Positions 1 to 6,313 of a stretch of 8,962 bases of DNA are shown piece by piece; within the stretch, counting starts at the first letter, position 1, and each line of letters begins with the position of its first letter. Both the position numbers and the translations under genes were made by a program. The notes under the pieces were generated by a model. That model saw only the letters and a list, made by a program, of their open reading frames with translations. It searched no databases and was not told where the DNA came from. The DNA is from an uncultured archaeon (GTDB lineage: Archaea; Micrarchaeota; Micrarchaeia; Micrarchaeales; CABMGC01): NCBI GenBank assembly GCA_902385515.1, contig CABMGC010000096.1, forward strand, positions 1 through 8,962, given 5' to 3'.

Positions 1-668
1 ACAAGACGAGGGACGAGAACGCGAGGGCAGTGATAAACGACCTCAACAACAAGCTCGAGAACGCCGAGAGCGCCATCAAGAACCTCAACAAGGAGTTCAA
101 CAAGTCCATAGATGAGAACAGGAAGGGATATCTGGAGCTGATCAACGGAATGAGGGACGAGACCAACGCGCTTAGGCGCGTCATGTTCCAGCAGGAGAAG
201 GAAGAGGAAGAGTACGACTCGCTTTCCAAGTCGTCAAAGCGCGACGCCGAGAGGATCAGGAGGGAGATCGGACGCGAGAGGGAGAAGATGCTTGACGACG
301 TCACGCGGACGTCGCAGGACATATCGAGGATATACGCAACGGCGGACATGCAGATAAGCGGCCTTAAGACAAAGCTTGCCGGCATCAAGGGCCAGTTCGG
401 CGGATTCGCAGAACTGAGCGACAAGCTCAACGCGGTAAGGGCAGACATAAACAGCGTCGAGAAGGAGAGGGACGCCCTATCAAAGGAGCTGGGCGACCTG
501 TCCAACCAGATGCGGGCCATATCCGCGCTCGGCGAGGGGAACGTGGCGAAGAAAAGCCTTGACATCGAGGACGCGAGCACGAAGATCGAGGGCACGAAAA
601 AGAAGGTCCGCAAGCTCAACTCGAAGATGGACAAGGTAAGGGACGACGTTAACGACATAGGCAAGTGA
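1..668 (+). CDS. Coiled-coil protein, 5' partial, first visible gene of the pilus operon
   Basis: The reading frame is open from the first complete codon of the window (base 3) to TGA at 666-668. A GTG at base 30 could start a 212-residue protein, but the residues before it (KTRDENARAV) have the same charged helical character and there is no ribosome binding site, so the gene more likely begins upstream. The protein is hydrophilic, rich in Lys, Glu, Asp and Arg, and has no signal peptide or membrane segment. Regular Leu/Ile/Met spacing suggests two or three long coiled-coil helices, with a break near a Gly-rich stretch (IKGQFGGFAELS) about half way. I recognise no catalytic motif and no named family; weak likeness to SMC-type coils reflects composition only. 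It ends 5 bases before the ATPase start, so it is probably co-transcribed and could be a cytoplasmic scaffold for the machine. That role is inference. Confidence 0.75.
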   Translation, partial: KTRDENARAVINDLNNKLENAESAIKNLNKEFNKSIDENRKGYLELINGMRDETNALRRVMFQQEKEEEEYDSLSKSSKRDAERIRREIGREREKMLDDVTRTSQDISRIYATADMQISGLKTKLAGIKGQFGGFAELSDKLNAVRADINSVEKERDALSKELGDLSNQMRAISALGEGNVAKKSLDIEDASTKIEGTKKKVRKLNSKMDKVRDDVNDIGK

Positions 669-669
669 T
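665..669 (+). promoter_or_regulatory. Ribosome binding site choosing the ATPase start
   Basis: GTGAT matches the archaeal anti-Shine-Dalgarno complement (GGTGATC) and lies 4 bases before ATG at 674. It overlaps the TGA stop of the upstream gene. This favours ATG 674 over the in-frame GTG at 665 and TTG at 671, and suggests translational coupling. Confidence 0.5.
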
Positions 670-673
670 TTTG

Positions 674-2191
674 ATGGTCGACGATCAAGCCGGAGGAGGT
701 GTCAAGGAGTACTCATCGTACGAGCTTGACGCGAACGGCCTCCACGTCAAGATAAGGATAATCGACAAGGGAGACTTCACGCCGGTATACGAGGTCACGA
801 CCCCGGGCATCGGCGACGCCACCAAGGTGCTGATGATATCCCTTCGGCAGTCCCTGATGTCGATGGTGCCCATAGACCCGATGAGAATAGAGGACAAGGA
901 GTACGTCGACGAGCTCACCAAAAAGTACGAGGACGCTTCCGAGATAGTCATCGAAAGATACCTGCCGGGCTCCTCGGAGGAAACCAAGAAGGTCCTTATC
1001 GCCTACATAATAAACTTCATGCTCGGGCTCGGCGACCTCCAGGCGCCGCTCGCTGACGACAACCTCGAAGAGATCGCGGTCAACAACTCAAAGGAGCCGG
1101 TGTGGGTCTACCACAAGAAGTACGGCTGGTGCAAGACGAACGTGACGATCCTTGACGAGAGCATAATATACGACGACTCCGAGCAGATAGGAAGGAGAAT
1201 CGGAAGGGCCATAAGCAACCTTGATCCGCTCATGGACGCGGAGCTGTCTGACGGGTCAAGAGTCAACGCCACGCTCTACCCCGTGTCGCAGAAAGGAAAC
1301 ACCATAACGATAAGAAAGTTCGGCAAGAACCCGTGGACCATGACCGCCATGCTGGCGAACGGCACGGTCTCCAACGAGATGGCGTCGCTCATATGGCTGT
1401 GCGTCGAGAACGAGGTCAGCCTCCTTATATCAGGGGGAACTGCGAGCGGAAAGACGAGCTTCCTTAACGCCATGAGCATATTCATGCCTGCGAACCACCG
1501 CATAATCTCGGTGGAAGAGACCAGGGAGCTCACGCTTCCCTCGTTCCTGCACTGGGTGCCGATGCTGACGAGGCAGCCCAACCCAGAGGGCAAAGGAGAG
1601 GTGACCCTCTACGACCTCATGATAAACGCCCTCAGGCAGAGGCCGGACATCGTGCTCGTAGGAGAAGTCAGGACCAAGAAGGACGCAGAGACGCTGTTCG
1701 AGGCCATACACACGGGTCACGCCGTGTACGGCACGGTCCACGCGGACAACGCTCAGGACACGGTCATAAGAATGACCAACCCTCCTATCGAGGTGCCCAA
1801 GCTCATGATAAACGCTTTCGGGGGCATAGTCACGCTGTTTAGGCACAGAAGGCTCGGAATAAGAAGGGTGCTCGAGTTCGGAGAGCTTACCAAGACCGGA
1901 GACGTCAACGTCATATACCGGTGGGACATGCGCAGCGACGTTTTCAACCAGATATCGGAACTCGCAAGGCTCAGCGAGATGATAGCGCTTTACGGAGGGC
2001 TCAATAGGGAGGAGCTGCTGGAAGGCATAAGGGAGAAGGGCAAGGTCCTCGCGTGGATGGTCAAGAACAACATACTTGACGTCGACGCTGCCGGCTTCGT
2101 CATCAGCAACTACTATAAGAACAGGGACGCGATAATGAGGATAGTCAACGAGGACACGCCGTACTCGCACGAGCTCATAGAGAAGGTGTAG
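674..2191 (+). CDS. Archaeal type IV pilus/type II secretion assembly ATPase (GspE/VirB11 superfamily)
   Basis: This is the cytoplasmic hexameric ATPase expected to drive assembly of a pilus or pseudopilus. Counting from ATG 674, an N-terminal domain of about 230 residues (with DNLEEIAVNN, typical of the family) precedes the motor. The Walker A loop GGTASGKTS is at about 254-262, the acidic ISVEETREL segment follows, Walker B is in RPDIVLVGEVR at about 324-333 (Glu 331), and the His box HTGHAVYGTVHAD is at about 346-358. All catalytic motifs are intact. The length, about 505 residues, is normal for archaeal members. A GTG at 665 would add three residues; the ATG is preferred because of its ribosome binding site. 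The stop is TAG, with the next gene 2 bases on. It belongs with the two TadC-like genes downstream as motor and membrane platform of one machine. Family assignment is firm; whether the machine builds an adhesive pilus, a Tad/Epd pilus or a secretion pseudopilus cannot be decided here. Confidence 0.95.
   Translation: MVDDQAGGGVKEYSSYELDANGLHVKIRIIDKGDFTPVYEVTTPGIGDATKVLMISLRQSLMSMVPIDPMRIEDKEYVDELTKKYEDASEIVIERYLPGSSEETKKVLIAYIINFMLGLGDLQAPLADDNLEEIAVNNSKEPVWVYHKKYGWCKTNVTILDESIIYDDSEQIGRRIGRAISNLDPLMDAELSDGSRVNATLYPVSQKGNTITIRKFGKNPWTMTAMLANGTVSNEMASLIWLCVENEVSLLISGGTASGKTSFLNAMSIFMPANHRIISVEETRELTLPSFLHWVPMLTRQPNPEGKGEVTLYDLMINALRQRPDIVLVGEVRTKKDAETLFEAIHTGHAVYGTVHADNAQDTVIRMTNPPIEVPKLMINAFGGIVTLFRHRRLGIRRVLEFGELTKTGDVNVIYRWDMRSDVFNQISELARLSEMIALYGGLNREELLEGIREKGKVLAWMVKNNILDVDAAGFVISNYYKNRDAIMRIVNEDTPYSHELIEKV
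2185..2188 (+). promoter_or_regulatory. Ribosome binding site for the TTG-start gene
   Basis: GGTG sits in the last codons of the ATPase gene, 5 bases before TTG at 2194. The next in-frame start, ATG 2221, has no such site, so the TTG start is preferred. Confidence 0.6.
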
Positions 2192-2193
2192 GT

Positions 2194-2817
2194 TTGGAAA
2201 GTCCACTCGATTATGAAAAGATGGTTTCCCTAATTAACGCCGCCGACGCGGCGGCGCAGAGCCAGGCAGCCACCACCATTGACGTCAACGAGATAATGTC
2301 GAACAGCATATCAGTAAGGAGGCTCAACTATTCCGACGTCTACTATCATATCGAGGGATTTGAGGTCAAAAAGCCAGAGGCTGCCGCGGCGCCGCAGCCG
2401 CAGGGCCCTGCCCCCCAGGTCGAGGTACGCATAAACGAGCAGGAAGGAAGGGTCGAGATAAGGCAGGTGGGGCGGGAGAAGGCCGAGGCGGCCGGCGAGC
2501 TTGCGAAGATAGCGAAGGCTTTCGGGAGCGGGGTCGGAAGGGTCGTTGCCGCGGAGAGCGAGAGGGCGAAAAAGAGGCTGGTGATGCCCACGCTGTCAGT
2601 GCAGGACCAGCTCGTAGAGCTCGAGAAGATCGATGAGGGAATAGACGAGCACGTGTTTGCCGGCGACCAGACCAAGGTCATAATCGAAGATATACGGGGC
2701 CTGTATGCCGAGGCGGCTAGCGAGAACACTGAAGGCATGAACGAGGACCAGAAGGAACTGCTGGAAATAAGGAACAACAGGGTCAAGTCGATAAGGGCCA
2801 AGCTCGGAATAAGATAG
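2194..2817 (+). CDS. Unrecognised 207-residue soluble protein between pilus ATPase and TadC-like genes
   Basis: I do not recognise this family. It starts with TTG, supported by a GGTG site 5 bases upstream, and ends with TAG. An Ala-rich N-terminal helix (about residues 10-28) leads to a short domain with NYSDVYYHIEGFEVKKPE (about 49-66). Next comes an Ala/Pro/Gln linker (about 66-79), a beta-like segment VEVRINEQEGRVEIRQVGRE (about 80-99), and a long charged helical C-terminal half (about 100-207) that may form coiled coil. There is no signal peptide, membrane segment or nucleotide-binding motif, so it is probably cytoplasmic. Spacing of 2 bases to the ATPase and 12 to the membrane protein makes co-expression very likely. 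A plausible role is an adaptor between motor and platform, but this is guilt by association only. Its DNA contains strong GC-rich hairpins (2238-2256 and 2379-2399). Confidence 0.8.
   Translation: MESPLDYEKMVSLINAADAAAQSQAATTIDVNEIMSNSISVRRLNYSDVYYHIEGFEVKKPEAAAAPQPQGPAPQVEVRINEQEGRVEIRQVGREKAEAAGELAKIAKAFGSGVGRVVAAESERAKKRLVMPTLSVQDQLVELEKIDEGIDEHVFAGDQTKVIIEDIRGLYAEAASENTEGMNEDQKELLEIRNNRVKSIRAKLGIR
2238..2256 (+). repeat. Perfect inverted repeat (8-bp stem, 3-base loop) early in a coding region
   Basis: CGCCGCCG and CGGCGGCG flank the loop ACG. All eight pairs are G-C. It lies about 44 bases after the TTG start and encodes part of the Ala-rich segment AADAAA. It may be a by-product of Ala codons, or an mRNA structure affecting translation of this gene. 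There is no T-tract after it, so it is not a classical terminator. Confidence 0.55.
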
Positions 2818-2829
2818 GTGCGTTGAAAG

Positions 2830-3885
2830 ATGGCTTTGTTTGGAGGAAAAAAGGGAGAGGGCGCCGCCGCGGGAGACGCAGGCATAGTCGGCTTCACGAA
2901 GTCCAAGAAGTTCCTTTTCCTGAAAGTAAAGTCCAAGCCCCTGTTCGGAGGCGATGCCAGCGCAAAGCCAGCCGCGGCTCCGCTGCTTCCTGGAGCCCCG
3001 AAGCAGGAGATGGGCGGCGCACCGGCCGCATCCGGAGTGAACTACAAGAGGCCCAACAGGCTACAGATGTACTTTGCAAGTACCGCCTCGAAATACAAGG
3101 ACCTTGAAGGCGCGCTAAGGGCGCTAGGCATCAAGGATGCGCCCTACGTGTTCGTAAGGAGGATGTTCGTCAACACGCTGATAATATGCGCGGTCGTTTC
3201 TATAGCTATATGCGCACTCCTCCTATATGTGGGGTTGGGCGTCGAATCCTTCCTGTTCGCTGGCGCGATAGGAGTCGCGCTGTACATGTCGCTCTTCAAC
3301 AGGTTCATAAGGTACCCGATGGACAGGAGCAAGATAGAGGGCAAGGACATAGAGAAGGACATACTGTTCGCGGCCAGGGACCTTGTGATCAGCATGAGGT
3401 CGGGAATGCCTTTCTTCAACGCCATGGCGGCCGTCAGCACCGGCTACGGGGCCGCCAGCAAGGAGTTCGCGAAGGTGGTCGAGCTGATACAGCTGGGCAC
3501 TCCGACCGAGCAGGCCATAGACGATATCAGCGCCAAGAGCCAGTCGAAGACGTTCAAGAGGATAATGCTCCAGGCCAGCGTCAGCATAAAGGTCGGAGCG
3601 GACATAGTGGGCGCACTGCAGGGGGTGGTGGACGAGGTCATGCAGGAGAGGATCATAGACCTTCGGAGGTACGGACAGAGGCTCAACGCCCTTGCGATGT
3701 TCTACCTGCTTTTCGGAGTCATATTCCCAAGCATGGGCATAGCGGTCGCAGCCATACTTACCACATTCATAAACATATTCAGCATAACGGGCACCACGCT
3801 GATTGGCGTGCTTGTCTTTATATTCTTCCTGCAGATCATATTCCTCAACATCATGAGGTCGTCCAGGCCTGTATTCGCGTTGTGA
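2830..3885 (+). CDS. TadC/GspF-like pilus platform membrane protein 1 (T2SS-F domain)
   Basis: This 351-residue inner platform protein is expected to sit in the cytoplasmic membrane and engage the assembly ATPase. Residues 1 to about 75 form an unusual, probably disordered cytoplasmic tail rich in Gly, Ala, Pro and Lys, carrying the tetrapeptide LFGG twice (residues 3-6 and 38-41). Two membrane segments follow (about 113-135 and 141-157). Then comes the cytoplasmic F domain (about 178-285) with AARDLVISMRSGMPFFNAMA and later GADIVGALQGVVDEVMQERI, which is typical of the T2SS-F fold. Two C-terminal membrane segments lie at about 286-312 and 324-343. The ATG has GGTG 9 bases upstream (2817-2820), overlapping the previous stop. 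The second F-type gene begins 4 bases after its TGA. The pairing of two F proteins is the pattern of Tad and archaeal Epd-like pili. Family assignment is confident; the N-terminal tail is unexplained. Confidence 0.92.
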   Translation: MALFGGKKGEGAAAGDAGIVGFTKSKKFLFLKVKSKPLFGGDASAKPAAAPLLPGAPKQEMGGAPAASGVNYKRPNRLQMYFASTASKYKDLEGALRALGIKDAPYVFVRRMFVNTLIICAVVSIAICALLLYVGLGVESFLFAGAIGVALYMSLFNRFIRYPMDRSKIEGKDIEKDILFAARDLVISMRSGMPFFNAMAAVSTGYGAASKEFAKVVELIQLGTPTEQAIDDISAKSQSKTFKRIMLQASVSIKVGADIVGALQGVVDEVMQERIIDLRRYGQRLNALAMFYLLFGVIFPSMGIAVAAILTTFINIFSITGTTLIGVLVFIFFLQIIFLNIMRSSRPVFAL

Positions 3886-3889
3886 GATC

Positions 3890-4882
3890 ATGAAAATAGC
3901 ATTTGATAAGCTCGTGTCAAGGAGCGTAGTTAACTTCTTGACCAGGGAGCTCAAGCTGTCCGGCGTCAGGATGGACGCGGACACATTCCTCATGATTGCA
4001 ATAATCGGAGGGTTTGCGCTGTTCGTATCCCTGCCGTTCATCATCAACCTCGGGCTTAAGATCGACCCTATCATATCCGCGCTCGTGGGCATCGTTGCGA
4101 CGATAGTGTACGAGGCGGTCATATACGTGTTCCTCGAGTTCAAGATCGACCAGCGCAAGAACTTCGTGGAAAACATACTGCCGGACTATCTGCAGCTAAC
4201 CGCGGCGAACATAAGGAGCGGCATCGCCCTTGACAAGGCCATGGCGCTTGCCGCAAGGCCGGAGTTCACCTATTTCTCCGAAGACATAAAGGAACTGACA
4301 AAGAAGCTCTACGCCGGAGTTACGCTGCAGAACGCGCTCACGGAATTGTCTCGGAGCTACAGGTCGCCGCAGCTGCAGCACACGATAAGGATGATAACAG
4401 AAAGCATCATGTACGGAGGAGGCATGACCGATCTTTTGAACCAGATAGCGAAGGACATGAGGAACCAGAGGGTCGTCGAGAAGGAGGTCGCCGGCCAGCT
4501 CTTCATGTACACGCTCTTCATCGGGTTCGCGACAGTCATAGGCGCGCCGGTGCTCTACGGACTGACCGCGGAGATGATCACCGTCACGGATTCCGTGTGG
4601 GCGGGCATACTCCAGCAGAATCCGGGAGGACTCCCGACTGTCGGGATATCCTTCCTCAAGCCTAGTCCGCCGCAGATAACGATAGCCATGTACCATAACT
4701 TCGCGCTTGCGTCGGTTCTCATCATAACGGGATTCGGCGCGTTCATAGTCAGCGTCGTATCTTCGGGCACGATGTTCAAGGGGCTGAAGTACATGCCAGT
4801 CTTCATGGTCGCAGGGGTCATCGTTTTCTACGTGACATCGATAGTGATAGGCGGGCTTTTCGGCAGCATAAGCGGCATATGA
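3890..4882 (+). CDS. TadC/GspF-like pilus platform membrane protein 2 (T2SS-F domain)
   Basis: This 330-residue paralogue of the preceding protein probably forms a hetero-oligomeric platform with it. Two N-terminal membrane segments (about 33-53 and 61-83) precede the cytoplasmic F domain (about 93-200), which opens with FVENILPDYLQLTAANIRSG and contains GVTLQNALTELS and YGGGMTDLLNQIAKDMR. Three hydrophobic segments follow (about 204-225, 271-290 and 302-324), so five membrane spans are predicted, one more than in its neighbour. The loop after span 3 (about 226-266) contains a Pro/Gly-rich stretch and may face the outside. The ATG at 3890 follows GTGA (3882-3885, overlapping the previous stop) by 4 bases. 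It is the last gene of the visible operon and its TGA faces the convergent surface-protein cluster. Divergence from protein 1 indicates an old duplication rather than a recent copy. Confidence 0.92.
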   Translation: MKIAFDKLVSRSVVNFLTRELKLSGVRMDADTFLMIAIIGGFALFVSLPFIINLGLKIDPIISALVGIVATIVYEAVIYVFLEFKIDQRKNFVENILPDYLQLTAANIRSGIALDKAMALAARPEFTYFSEDIKELTKKLYAGVTLQNALTELSRSYRSPQLQHTIRMITESIMYGGGMTDLLNQIAKDMRNQRVVEKEVAGQLFMYTLFIGFATVIGAPVLYGLTAEMITVTDSVWAGILQQNPGGLPTVGISFLKPSPPQITIAMYHNFALASVLIITGFGAFIVSVVSSGTMFKGLKYMPVFMVAGVIVFYVTSIVIGGLFGSISGI

Positions 4883-4909
4883 ACTCGAACCGAAAGGCGA
4901 CTTGCAGTT
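4883..4909. other. 27-base spacer between convergent transcription units
   Basis: Both transcription units end here. No strong hairpin is present. A short T run (4907-4910) on the + strand could assist archaeal termination, but it already overlaps the stop codon of the - strand gene. The two transcripts probably overlap at their 3' ends. Confidence 0.5.
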
Positions 4910-6301
4910 TTACGCATTTGCAATGCCCAAAGCCTGCCATTCATTAGCTATTGAGGCAGATTGGCCTCCCACTGCAGGGTATGATGAATTGATGTAGCGG
5001 TATGGAACGCCGTACGCAGACCCACCGTTGCCAAGCCCGCTGTAGTCGTTGGCGTCGCCGTTAAGAGGCCACCATCCGACCAGGCCCGTGCCGGTCACGG
5101 GCATCCCCGAAACGCCCTCGCCATAAAGCGAGCTTATCTGCGCGGGCGTAAGGGTCGTGTTATAGATCTGGAGATTGGCCACGCTTCCGGCAAAAGGATA
5201 GGCTGTGTCCTTGGACCATCCCGATAGCTGGAAGCCCGTGGTGGCTGTGCAACTTGCAGCTGAGCCTCCATAGCACACTCCAATTGGCTGTGCCGCTCCA
5301 TTCACATAAAGCAGGCTGTTACTAGGAGCGCCGTTGTAGAATACTGCTGTCACAAGTGTCCACTTGTTCTGGATGCTTGACGGATCGAAGCCGTAGATGT
5401 TCCCGTCACCTGAGTTGAATCCGAAGCAGGGCGATCCTATCGGCAGCCACTCCAACCCGTACGATCCGAAGCCGAAAGGCATCCCTGGATTAAGCACGTT
5501 GCCATACATCCAGAAGGACACAGTGTTCTGGCCTCCGGATGCGACGTTCATCAGTGGCACGTTGGCAGACATGTAGCTGCTTGACGTGCCGCTGAAATTG
5601 GCCGCTTCTGTAAGCCCCAGTCTTAGCGATATCGGCATACGCCCGACGTATATTCGAGGTAGGCCCTGCGCCGCGCACTGGCTGTTGGAAGTGCACGACA
5701 GCACGCCAGGCAGGGGAATTAGCTGCGTAGGGATCTGGGTCGAGAATAGGCTGTCCCTCGTGTAATTCTGCAGGAGGCCGAACGCTATGTTTGTGCCCAG
5801 GGCGTTGCCGCTGGACCCGCTGTAGTCGTTGGCGTCGCCGTTCAGGGGCCACCATCCGACCAGGCCTCCGGCAAGAACGTTGCCGCTTATAGGAATGGCG
5901 GAAATCCCCTCTGAGTAAACCTTCTGGGCCTGGACCGGAGAAATGACCGTGTTGTAGAGCTGCACGTTGGATATCGCGCCGCTGAAGTATCCTCCAGATG
6001 ACTGACCCCCTATCGCGAAGAACGTGTTGCTCGGGGCGCCTAAGGATGCGCCAGCGAAGACCTGGGAATTGCCGTCGAAATAAACGGTGGTGGCAGTATT
6101 GTTGACGGAAAAGCCTACGAGGCTCCACTGGTTTATCGGCACAATGAAATTGCTGGTCAGGGGATGTGAAGATAGGGCTGGCTGATCAAACTGCAGTTGC
6201 CCCAATGTGCCTAGGCTCAGATTATAGTAAACTGATCCCTGGGACGCGCCGCCGAAACCGCTAATCAGGGAATTGCCGGCGCCGTATCCAGTAGGATACA
6301 C
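4910..6301 (-). CDS. LamG-repeat surface protein fragment, probable C-terminal part of the 6311-7519 gene
   Basis: This frame encodes 463 residues from a nominal GTG at 6301. LamG (concanavalin A-like) module A spans about 1-125 and ends with YFSGAISNVQLYNTVISP. A conserved GLVGWWPLNGDANDYSG element is at 146-162. A linker with a close Cys pair (203 and 209) follows. LamG module B spans about 234-395, with TVSFWMYG near its start and FAGSVANLQIYNTTLTPAQ near its end. A second GLVGWWPLNGDANDYSG is at 406-422, then a tail to TAA at 4910-4912. Such folds usually bind carbohydrate or protein ligands outside the cell. The nominal start has no ribosome binding site or signal peptide, and module A lacks its first strands, which are found at the end of the upstream gene in the same reading frame. 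It is therefore probably not an independent gene but the rest of an 860-870 residue protein split by TAG at 6311-6313. The frame is open back to 6310. Confidence 0.8.
   Translation of the reverse strand: MYPTGYGAGNSLISGFGGASQGSVYYNLSLGTLGQLQFDQPALSSHPLTSNFIVPINQWSLVGFSVNNTATTVYFDGNSQVFAGASLGAPSNTFFAIGGQSSGGYFSGAISNVQLYNTVISPVQAQKVYSEGISAIPISGNVLAGGLVGWWPLNGDANDYSGSSGNALGTNIAFGLLQNYTRDSLFSTQIPTQLIPLPGVLSCTSNSQCAAQGLPRIYVGRMPISLRLGLTEAANFSGTSSSYMSANVPLMNVASGGQNTVSFWMYGNVLNPGMPFGFGSYGLEWLPIGSPCFGFNSGDGNIYGFDPSSIQNKWTLVTAVFYNGAPSNSLLYVNGAAQPIGVCYGGSAASCTATTGFQLSGWSKDTAYPFAGSVANLQIYNTTLTPAQISSLYGEGVSGMPVTGTGLVGWWPLNGDANDYSGLGNGGSAYGVPYRYINSSYPAVGGQSASIANEWQALGIANA
5036..5086 (-). repeat. 51-bp direct repeat, copy 2 (LamG linker element)
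   Basis: It differs from bases 5816-5866 at two positions, and the copies are exactly 780 bases (260 codons) apart in the same frame. It encodes the element GLVGWWPLNGDANDYSG at residues 406-422 of the 4910-6301 frame. Confidence 0.85.
5816..5866 (-). repeat. 51-bp direct repeat, copy 1 (LamG linker element)
   Basis: It partners bases 5036-5086 with two mismatches. It encodes residues 146-162 of the same frame. Surrounding LamG sequence is much less similar, so this element is conserved beyond its neighbours. Confidence 0.85.
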
Positions 6302-6310
6302 CGATTGGAG

Positions 6311-6313
6311 CTA
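6311..6313 (-). other. In-frame TAG splitting a LamG domain
   Basis: The codon separates two open frames in the same phase. Before it, the chain reads AFLNGASSYLSGSGHSAYPVA, the opening of a LamG module; after it, LQS then VYPTGYGAGNSLISGFG continues the module. No ribosome binding site precedes the GTG ten bases on. Local sequence suggests about five codons are missing here (see findings), so this may be a scar of small deletions rather than a single point change. Confidence 0.7.

Noticed and set aside
665..673. GTG 665 or TTG 671 as start of the ATPase
   Set aside because: Possible, but ATG 674 has a GTGAT site at good spacing, and the alternatives would add at most three residues.
1430..2206. 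258-residue open frame on the - strand across the ATPase gene
   Set aside because: It is antisense to the Walker motifs and His box of a well-supported gene, has His/Arg/Tyr-rich composition typical of a shadow frame, and shows no recognisable domain or binding site.
3186..3893. 235-residue + strand frame overlapping the first TadC-like gene
   Set aside because: Arg/His/Gly-rich out-of-frame shadow of a confident membrane protein gene, with no hydrophobic segments or ribosome binding site.
3223..4176. 317-residue - strand frame across both TadC-like genes
   Set aside because: It spans antisense of two real genes and their junction; composition changes abruptly where the sense gene frame changes, as expected for a shadow.
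4882..4912. Possible terminator (imperfect stem AACTCGAA/TTGCAGTT then TTTT)
   Set aside because: Only six of eight positions pair and the T run is short; too weak to call as a terminator.
5490..6128. 212-residue - strand frame inside the LamG region in another phase
   Set aside because: Arg/Gln/His-rich shadow of the LamG frame, which carries clear fold motifs and repeats.
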